Below are positions 58,651 through 64,000 of a DNA stretch of 64,000 nucleotides, piece by piece (the first letter of the stretch is position 1; each line of letters starts with the position of its first letter). The DNA is from an uncultured Eubacterium sp. (GTDB taxonomy: Bacteria; Bacillota; Clostridia; Oscillospirales; Acutalibacteraceae), in assembly GCF_934525195.1 (NCBI RefSeq), contig NZ_CAKSZA010000002.1, positions 124,001-188,000 on the forward strand, read 5' to 3'. Made by a program: the position numbers and the translations under genes. Under the pieces are notes generated by a model. The model made no database searches and had not been told where the DNA came from. It saw nothing but the letters and a program-made list of their open reading frames with translations.

Positions 58651-60352
58651 TAAAATCTACCTTACCTTTCTTATTGTGCTTTTTCTTTTTCTTAACAATA
58701 ATTGTCACAATAACGGCTGCACCGACAACACCTGCAACAACACCGATAATTACCTTTGTTTTACTGCTTGATGAATCATCATCGCCTTTCTCATCAGGTG
58801 TATCTGCCGGGTCTGTTGGGAACGGATCGGTATAATCTTCTACATGAACTTTAAAAGTTTGCTTAATTCTTTTCTTATCGGCATTATCATTTTCATATTC
58901 AAACACCAATGTAAGTTTATAATCACCTGCTTCATTCAAAGTAATCGGCAAATTATAGTTACTTGAATATTGTGCACCTGCTTCGATTGTGCCGATATAT
59001 GACGAATTAAGCTCTGTGCCCGATTCATCAACAACCTTGATACTGCCGTTATTAAGCACGGTTTTACCTGTATTTACAATACTGAAAGCACAGTCGGTTT
59101 CATCACCTGTATTAATTGTTTTGTCGGCAAGGTCAATGCTTGTGAACATAACCTTGTCAGGCTGAACAACAGGAACGCTCATTGTCAAATCATCAGTTCC
59201 AGATTGCTTTTGACCGCCCTCGATGTATTCATACGAAATAGACGCAGTGATTGGATGAACGCCTGATTGTGCTGTGTTAAGGCAATTGAACTTCTTTGAA
59301 ACGGTAACCGATGAATTCGGATTGATGTTGTTAACAGAAATTGTGTCGGTTCCGTCAGCAACAACAAACACATCACCGCCCGAAAGCTTGATGATTACAT
59401 TCTTAGCTTTAATGCTCTTTGAATTATTCTTAATGGTAAAGTTAAGAGTGAACTTTTTACCGCCTCTGATTGACTTGTTGCCGTAATTAAAAGTGCCTAC
59501 AACAAGTCTTGGAGTGAGAGAAACAGATGAATCGTGCTTCTTTGCAGCAGTTTTTACGGTAAATGTTGCTTCTGCTGTTCCCTGTTCTGTACCGCCGTTT
59601 TTGCTGTATTCATATGTAACATTCAATGAAATCGGATGATAGCCCGATGATGCCGATTTGTTGCACATAAGCTTTTTAGAAAGTTGTGCTGTTTGATTTT
59701 TGCCAATACTGCTTTTATAAATAGTGTCGCTGCTGTTAACGATTGTGAAAGTGTCACCGCCATTGATTTTTACATTTACATTTTTTACATCATAAGCTGT
59801 GCTTTTGTTTGTAATATAAAAATCAAAATCGAATTTCTCGCCTGCTTTTATATCTTTGTTCTTGTCGAACGACATAACAAGCACAGGAGAATTTCCGCTT
59901 ACACCCCCCGAACCCGAAGTTGTCATTATGCTGTAATTTGCATCGGCGGAGCCGTCATTTCCCGAATAAGAATAATTACAGGTGACAGAAATAGGGTGTG
60001 AACCCGAAGCGGTACCGTTGTTGCAAATAAAGGTCTTGCTAACTGTTACGGAAGAAAAGAAATGCGAAACATATTCTGTGTCCGAACCTTTATATATTGA
60101 AAACGCATCACCGCCCGAAAACTTGAACGAAGCATCATCAATATATTGACCTCTTGAATTTGAAGCTGTAACCGTGAGAGTGAAAACATCACCCGGTTTA
60201 ATATTTTGCTTATCAACTTTAAAATCTGAAAATATAACTTTAGGAGGGATTGTTGTTTGTTCAACGGCAGGAGCCGCATAAACAGGCATTGAAACGCTCA
60301 ATGTCATAATCATTACAATAAAAATTGATAAAATACTTTTTAATCTTTTCAT
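58637..60352 (-). CDS. Surface protein with tandem Ig-like domains, ABC-associated
   Basis: A 571-residue exported protein. It has a signal peptide (about 1-26, ending VYAAPA) and three or four repeats of about 120 residues, each with SGxHPISxxxxYxY (near 115, 232 and 360), CARDB-like. An Asp/Ser-rich linker, a membrane helix near 535-558 and a basic tail (KKKKKHNKKG) follow. It lies between an ATPase and a permease in one operon. It therefore probably acts as the extracellular partner, like MacA but of a different fold. The repeats themselves are seen; the role is inference. Confidence 0.75.
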   Translation of the reverse strand: MKRLKSILSIFIVMIMTLSVSMPVYAAPAVEQTTIPPKVIFSDFKVDKQNIKPGDVFTLTVTASNSRGQYIDDASFKFSGGDAFSIYKGSDTEYVSHFFSSVTVSKTFICNNGTASGSHPISVTCNYSYSGNDGSADANYSIMTTSGSGGVSGNSPVLVMSFDKNKDIKAGEKFDFDFYITNKSTAYDVKNVNVKINGGDTFTIVNSSDTIYKSSIGKNQTAQLSKKLMCNKSASSGYHPISLNVTYEYSKNGGTEQGTAEATFTVKTAAKKHDSSVSLTPRLVVGTFNYGNKSIRGGKKFTLNFTIKNNSKSIKAKNVIIKLSGGDVFVVADGTDTISVNNINPNSSVTVSKKFNCLNTAQSGVHPITASISYEYIEGGQKQSGTDDLTMSVPVVQPDKVMFTSIDLADKTINTGDETDCAFSIVNTGKTVLNNGSIKVVDESGTELNSSYIGTIEAGAQYSSNYNLPITLNEAGDYKLTLVFEYENDNADKKRIKQTFKVHVEDYTDPFPTDPADTPDEKGDDDSSSSKTKVIIGVVAGVVGAAVIVTIIVKKKKKHNKKGKVDFNEEI

Positions 60353-60353
60353 A

Positions 60354-61061
60354 TCAGTTCTCCATATTTCTTCTATATTCTTTTGAAACGACTTTACCGT
60401 CGCTGATGTTAACTATAATATCGGCATATTCCGCAACACTTTTATCATGGGTTACCATAATAACTGTATTATGTCGAGTGTCAACAATATTTCTGATAAG
60501 TTCCATAACCTCTTGTGTGGTGTGGCTGTCGAGGTTACCGGTCGGCTCATCGGCAAAAATAATGCTTGGGTCTGTTACAAGTGCCCTTGCAATACCGACT
60601 CTCTGCTGTTGACCGCCACTCATTTCGGCAGGTTTGTGCTTATATCTCTTTTCTATTCCAACAAGCTTTAACATTTCAAAAGCTTTCTTTTCTCTAACCT
60701 GCTTATCAACGCCCCTAAAACACAGCGGAAAAGCCACATTTTCAAGTGCCGTAAGCGTTGGCAAAAGATTATACGCCTGAAAGATAAATCCTGTGTATCT
60801 TTGTCTAAATTTTGTAAGCTGTGCCTCGGTCAATTCATCAATTCTGAATTTGCCGATTTGAACCTCGCCCTTAGTAGGTCGTTCAAGTCCTGCAAGCATA
60901 TTCAAAAGCGTTGATTTACCCGAACCTGATGTACCGAGAATGGCAACTATTTGCCCTCGCTCAATCTCAAGATTTACATCATCAAGAGCCTTGATGGTTT
61001 CATCTCCGACAGCATAGTATTTTGACAAATTTTTTGTTCTGATAAGAATATCCTTTTCCAT
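60354..61061 (-). CDS. ABC transporter ATP-binding protein (MacB/LolD type)
   Basis: A 235-residue ATPase. Walker A GTSGSGKSTLLNMLAG (near 43), signature MSGGQQQRVGIARAL, Walker B IIFADEPTGNLDSHTT and switch His in VMVTHDKSV. ATG 61061 has GAGG upstream; a GTG at 61073 lacks one. One base separates it from the surface-protein gene, so the ATPase, surface protein and permease form one transcript with a promoter at 61091-61118. Confidence 0.92.
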   Translation of the reverse strand: MEKDILIRTKNLSKYYAVGDETIKALDDVNLEIERGQIVAILGTSGSGKSTLLNMLAGLERPTKGEVQIGKFRIDELTEAQLTKFRQRYTGFIFQAYNLLPTLTALENVAFPLCFRGVDKQVREKKAFEMLKLVGIEKRYKHKPAEMSGGQQQRVGIARALVTDPSIIFADEPTGNLDSHTTQEVMELIRNIVDTRHNTVIMVTHDKSVAEYADIIVNISDGKVVSKEYRRNMEN

Positions 61062-61090
61062 AATTTGCCTCACTTTGTTTTTCTACCATA

Positions 61091-61118
61091 ATAATAGCAT
61101 AAAGCACCTTTATGTCAA
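61091..61118 (-). promoter_or_regulatory. Exporter promoter with palindrome in the spacer
   Basis: TTGACA (61113-61118), 16 bases, TATTAT (61091-61096) on the minus strand. CATAAAG-CAC-CTTTATG (61098-61114), a perfect 7-bp inverted repeat, fills the spacer, the position of many operators. Confidence 0.65.
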
Positions 61119-61276
61119 TAAGTTTTGCAAATCTTAACAAAAACTTTATTTTTATACTCATATACAAAAATGTAAAATAAAAGCCTATACAATCAAAAAA
61201 AGATGTACAGACAATATTTTGAAAAATATAATATAAAAAATAAAAAAAGAAGTCCTAAAACTTAAGACTTCTTTCT

Positions 61277-61367
61277 TGGCGCAGAAGGAGAGATTCGAAC
61301 TCTCGCGTCGGTTTCCCGGCCTACGCCCTTAGCAGGGGCGCCTCGTCACCAGCTTGAGTACTTCTGC
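61277..61367 (-). tRNA. tRNA-Ser (anticodon GCT)
   Basis: Acceptor GCAGAAG/CTTCTGC, anticodon loop CTGCTAA with GCT, a long variable arm (GCCGGGAAACCGACGC region) typical of serine tRNAs, discriminator G, encoded CCA. Promoter TTGACA-N17-TAAAGT at 61418-61446. Confidence 0.97.
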
Positions 61368-61417
61368 GTGTAACTTGGTTTTTACCTGTCAAGTTGTTGC
61401 ACCTTAGTGCAGGAATT

Positions 61418-61446
61418 ACTTTATCATATAAACGGCAAAATGTCAA
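61418..61446 (-). promoter_or_regulatory. Promoter of tRNA-Ser(GCT)
   Basis: TTGACA (61441-61446), 17 bases, TAAAGT (61418-61423) on the minus strand. The leader contains a small hairpin TGCAC-TAAG-GTGCA. Confidence 0.7.
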
Positions 61447-61481
61447 GTAAAAATAGAAAATAAAAAAAATTTAAAAAACGC

Positions 61482-61510
61482 TTGACTTTTCACTCCTGTT
61501 ATGATAATAT
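61482..61510 (+). promoter_or_regulatory. Promoter of tRNA-Ser(TGA)
   Basis: TTGACT (61482-61487), 17 bases, TAATAT (61505-61510) on the plus strand; divergent from the tRNA-Ser(GCT) promoter, 35 bases away. Confidence 0.7.
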
Positions 61511-61529
61511 AGCAAAGCATTCGAGTTAC

Positions 61530-61618
61530 GCAGAGGTATCGAAGTGGTCATAACGAGGCGGTCTTGAAAACCGTTTGGGTTCACGCCCACGTGGGTTCGA
61601 ATCCCACCCTCTGCGCCA
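61530..61618 (+). tRNA. tRNA-Ser (anticodon TGA)
   Basis: Acceptor GCAGAGG/CCTCTGC, anticodon loop CTTGAAA with TGA, long variable arm (GGGTTCACGCCCAC), T-loop TTCGAAT, discriminator G, encoded CCA. Confidence 0.97.
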
Positions 61619-61621
61619 TAG

Positions 61622-61650
61622 CAGACTGTCAAATGGCAGTCTGTTTTTCT
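61622..61650 (+). terminator. Intrinsic terminator after tRNA-Ser(TGA)
   Basis: CAGACTG (61622-61628) and CAGTCTG (61637-61643) form a 7-bp stem followed by TTTTTCTTTT. Confidence 0.85.
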
Positions 61651-61697
61651 TTTATATAATAATTTATATATTTATATCATATTATATTATCGGTGAT

Positions 61698-62204
61698 ATG
61701 ATGAATAAAAAAGTATTAAAATTTGAGATTTTAGGTTTTATTTTTACAAGCATTTTCGGTACACTTAGCCACTTTTTTTATGATTGGACAAATAAAAACT
61801 CTGTAATCGGATTATTCTGCCCTGTCAATGAAAGTGTTTTTGAACATTTGAAACTATTATTTTTTCCTTATTTAATATGGAGTTTTGTAGAAGTTATAAA
61901 TCTATCAAAAGATAAATTTAATGTATACACAGCAAAATTGGCAGGAATAACATCGGGTATGTTTTCTACTCTTGCAATATTTTATACTTCTGTTGGTATG
62001 TTTGGAAAATCTTTTGAATTTATAAATATTGCAAGCTTTTTTATCGGTGTACTTTTGGCATATATAATCAGTTATAATATAATAGATAATTCAAAAGGCA
62101 AAGGTTTAATCAACGGACTATCTCTTGCAACATTAATTATTATAGCGGTATGCTTTATGTTTTTCACACGCTTCCCTGCCAATATTCCTTTTTTTAAAAT
62201 TTAA
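61698..62204 (+). CDS. DUF6512-like membrane protein
   Basis: A 168-residue protein with about five hydrophobic helices (starting KVLKFEILGFIFTSIFGTLS). The motif HFFYDWTNKNSVIGLFCPVN lies at about 25-44, with ESVFEHLKLLFFPYLIW next. It resembles the DUF6512 family in my recall. No function is known. ATG 61698 has CGGTGAT upstream and a second ATG follows at once. A strong terminator follows at 62238-62262. Confidence 0.7.
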   Translation: MMNKKVLKFEILGFIFTSIFGTLSHFFYDWTNKNSVIGLFCPVNESVFEHLKLLFFPYLIWSFVEVINLSKDKFNVYTAKLAGITSGMFSTLAIFYTSVGMFGKSFEFINIASFFIGVLLAYIISYNIIDNSKGKGLINGLSLATLIIIAVCFMFFTRFPANIPFFKI

Positions 62205-62237
62205 AACTAAATAAGCATCACTAAAAACAATTTTACA

Positions 62238-62262
62238 AAAGCAACTTTATGTTGCTTTTTTT
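62238..62262 (+). terminator. Intrinsic terminator after the DUF6512-like gene
   Basis: AAAGCAAC and GTTGCTTT form an 8-bp stem with loop TTTAT, followed by TTTTATTTT. Confidence 0.85.
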
Positions 62263-62293
62263 ATTTTAGTGTTTGTATGTTTATACTTTATTT

Positions 62294-62354
62294 ATGAATA
62301 TTTATAATATTTTTATTCATTTTCTATTGACATACGAAAATGAAGGAGTATAAT
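62294..62354 (+). promoter_or_regulatory. argC promoter with possible ArgR site
   Basis: TTGACA (62327-62332), 16 bases, TATAAT (62349-62354). Just upstream ATGAATA (62294-62300) and TATTCAT (62314-62320) form a perfect inverted repeat whose arms contain TGAAT and ATTCA, the half-site pattern of arginine (ARG) boxes, though the spacing is longer than one standard box. Confidence 0.5.
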
Positions 62355-62386
62355 AAAAACAGTTGAAAACAAAGGAACGGTGAGAT

Positions 62387-63328
62387 ATGAAGAAAATTTT
62401 TATTGATGGAAGTCAAGGCACAACAGGGTTAAAAATATACAAAAGATTTGAAAACAGAAAAGACATAGAACTTTTGCATATTGACGAAAGCAAAAGAAAA
62501 AATACAGCTGAGATAGCAAAAATGATTAATGCTTCCGACATAACATTTTTATGTTTGCCTGATAAAGCAAGCATTGAAGCTATTAATCTTGTTGAAAATG
62601 ATGACGTTGTAATTATAGATACATCAACGGCACACAGAACAAATCCTGATTGGGCTTATGGTTTTCCTGAACTTGACAAATCCTTCAGAAACAAAATTAA
62701 AACATCAAAAAGAATTGCGGTACCGGGTTGTTATGCAAGCGGATTCAACAGCATAGTATACCCTCTTGTTTCTGAGGGGATAATTCCAAAAGACTATCCT
62801 ATCACTTGTTACGCGATGAGCGGCTACACAGGTGCAGGAAAAAGCGGAATAAATCAATACAAAAATGCCGACAGAGATGAGGAATTAAATTCTCCTCGGC
62901 AATATGCTATTGGTCAGGAGCATAAGCATCTGAAAGAAATGCAATTAATCAGCGGATTAAAGCAAGCTCCGTTTTTTGCTCCACATATTTGCTCTTATCC
63001 TCAAGGGATGATTGTGAGCATTCCGCTTTTCACCGATTTAATGACAAAAAAATTCACCCCAAATGAAATTTGCGAAATATTCAAAAAGCATTATAATGGT
63101 GAAAAATTTATAAAAGTCAGAGATATTGGTTATACACAAGGAATGCTTGGAGCAAACAATTTTGCAAACCGAGATGATATGGAAATTGAAATCAACGGAA
63201 ACGACGACAGAATATTAATTACCTCTCGTTTTGATAATCTGGGTAAAGGGGCAAGCGGTGCGGCAATTCAATGCCTCAATATCATACTCGGAATTGACGA
63301 AACTACAGGACTAAACATAGGAGAATAA
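62387..63328 (+). CDS. argC: N-acetyl-gamma-glutamyl-phosphate reductase, type 2
   Basis: Reduces N-acetylglutamyl phosphate to the semialdehyde in arginine synthesis, using NADPH. The 313-residue length marks the type 2 ArgC, shorter than the ~345-residue type 1. It shows KIFIDGSQGTTGLKIYKRFE at the start, DTSTAHRTNPDWAYGFPEL (near 86), the catalytic Cys in VPGCYASGFNSIV (near 117) and GYTGAGKSG. The argJ gene follows after 2 bases. Such a pair forms the start of an arg operon. Confidence 0.95.
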   Translation: MKKIFIDGSQGTTGLKIYKRFENRKDIELLHIDESKRKNTAEIAKMINASDITFLCLPDKASIEAINLVENDDVVIIDTSTAHRTNPDWAYGFPELDKSFRNKIKTSKRIAVPGCYASGFNSIVYPLVSEGIIPKDYPITCYAMSGYTGAGKSGINQYKNADRDEELNSPRQYAIGQEHKHLKEMQLISGLKQAPFFAPHICSYPQGMIVSIPLFTDLMTKKFTPNEICEIFKKHYNGEKFIKVRDIGYTQGMLGANNFANRDDMEIEINGNDDRILITSRFDNLGKGASGAAIQCLNIILGIDETTGLNIGE

Positions 63329-63330
63329 AA

Positions 63331-64000
63331 ATGAATTTTAAAGTAATTGACGGTGGTATTTGTGCTGCTAAGGGATTTAAGGCAAACGGTATTTATTGCG
63401 GAATTAAAAGACCTGCCAACGACACTCCCGAAGCAAAACACAAAAATGACATTTGCATTTATAAATCTGATGTTGTGTGCAACACTGCGGCTGTTTACAC
63501 ACAAAACAAGGTTAAGGGCGCGCCGATTATTGTTACAAAGGCAAACCTTGAAAAAAGCGGAAACAAAGCCATTGCCGTAATTGCCAATTCAAAAAATGCA
63601 AACACCTGCAATGCAGACGGAATTGAAAAAGCAGAAACAATGTGTGAACTTTTATCAAATGAATTAAAAATTCCAAAAGAACAGGTTATCGTTGCATCAA
63701 CAGGCGTAATCGGACAAATCTTGCCGATTGAGCCAATAAAGACAGGTATACCCAAATTAGTTGACGGACTTGACTATAACAAAAACATTGAGGCAGCCAC
63801 AGCCATCATGACAACAGATACTGTCAAAAAAGAATACGCAATCGAATTTGAAATTGACGGAGTAAAATGTCACCTTGGCGGAATGGCTAAAGGTTCGGGA
63901 ATGATTCACCCGAATATGGCAACAACGCTAAACTTTATAACGACAGACTGTGCAATTTCAACAAAACTTTTGCAAGAAGCACTATCGGAAATCGTTAAGG
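63331..64000 (+). CDS. argJ: Ornithine acetyltransferase ArgJ, 5' part
   Basis: The 223 N-terminal residues are present and the rest lies past base 64000. The enzyme moves acetyl from N-acetylornithine to glutamate, closing the arginine acetyl cycle. It begins NFKVIDGGICAAKGFKANG and continues VYTQNKVKGAPI, with ASTGVIGQ near 113. It contains the self-cleavage region KGSGMIHPNMATTL (near 190), where the chain splits before a Thr that becomes the nucleophile. ATG 63331 has AGGAG upstream. No stop codon occurs before the edge, so its end is not seen. Confidence 0.95.
   Translation, partial: MNFKVIDGGICAAKGFKANGIYCGIKRPANDTPEAKHKNDICIYKSDVVCNTAAVYTQNKVKGAPIIVTKANLEKSGNKAIAVIANSKNANTCNADGIEKAETMCELLSNELKIPKEQVIVASTGVIGQILPIEPIKTGIPKLVDGLDYNKNIEAATAIMTTDTVKKEYAIEFEIDGVKCHLGGMAKGSGMIHPNMATTLNFITTDCAISTKLLQEALSEIVK

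Overview
The window is a low-GC (visibly AT-rich), gene-dense stretch of a spore-forming, gut-type Clostridia chromosome. An Oscillospirales/Ruminococcaceae-like organism is the best guess. This rests on the CtsR-McsA-McsB-ClpC operon, GerW, a SigH-like sigma factor, a BclA-like collagen protein, an ECF transporter, a type-2 ArgC, strong Shine-Dalgarno sites with frequent GTG/TTG starts, and many consensus sigma-A promoters. No phage, transposase, CRISPR array or plasmid gene was seen. Most of the window is ordinary core genome; the unusual points are regulatory, plus a few odd proteins.

Layout. 1-390: start of a carboxyltransferase (cut by the edge). 528-10958 (minus): a 12-gene run from a lipoprotein and a two-component system through YqhQ, PrmC, an M50 protease, ScpA/ScpB, a DUF2953 protein, GerW and a D,D-carboxypeptidase to RluB. 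11054-11254: a structured non-coding RNA candidate. 11333-14949 (minus): iscS-iscU-nadA-mnmA behind a promoter with two matching palindromes. 15113-16504: thyA-folA. 16592-17020: tRNA operon Gly-Arg-His-Gln-Lys. 17086-29616 (minus): a 13-gene run from ruvCAB through glmM, a methyltransferase, ecfA1A2T, truA, cvpA and pgsA to a ClpE-like unfoldase. 29748-31082: gdhA. 31262-32014: YdcF family. 32039-35136 (minus): Rrf2 regulator, DUF2804, FRG-domain protein and a zinc-ribbon membrane protein.

35249-39708 (minus): ctsR-mcsA-mcsB-clpC with two CtsR boxes; mcsB looks like a pseudokinase. 39946-41928 (plus): collagen-like spore-surface protein and a glycosyltransferase. 41945-44446: CopA with a CopZ domain fused at its C-terminus, still preceded by its own ribosome binding site. 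44628-45176: flavin reductase. 45177-45510: a hairpin-rich repeat-like element. 45510-50489: a BceAB-like ABC transporter and a BceRS-like two-component system, each preceded by the same palindrome. 50608-54984 (minus): ilvB-ilvN-leuC-leuD plus a small unknown gene. 55142-57247 (plus): ychF, a sigH-like gene and a zinc-ribbon protein. 57304-61061 (minus): an ABC exporter with a large surface protein. 61277-61618: two divergent tRNA-Ser genes. 61698-64000 (plus): DUF6512 protein, argC and the start of argJ.

How parts fit together: iron-sulphur assembly (IscS/IscU) sits with users of sulphur or clusters (MnmA, NadA), and an Rrf2 regulator with possible cluster cysteines lies elsewhere in the window. 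ThyA and DHFR form the thymidylate cycle. ClpC/ClpE and the Mcs proteins form the protein quality-control set. The collagen protein and adjacent glycosyltransferase probably build a glycosylated spore surface.
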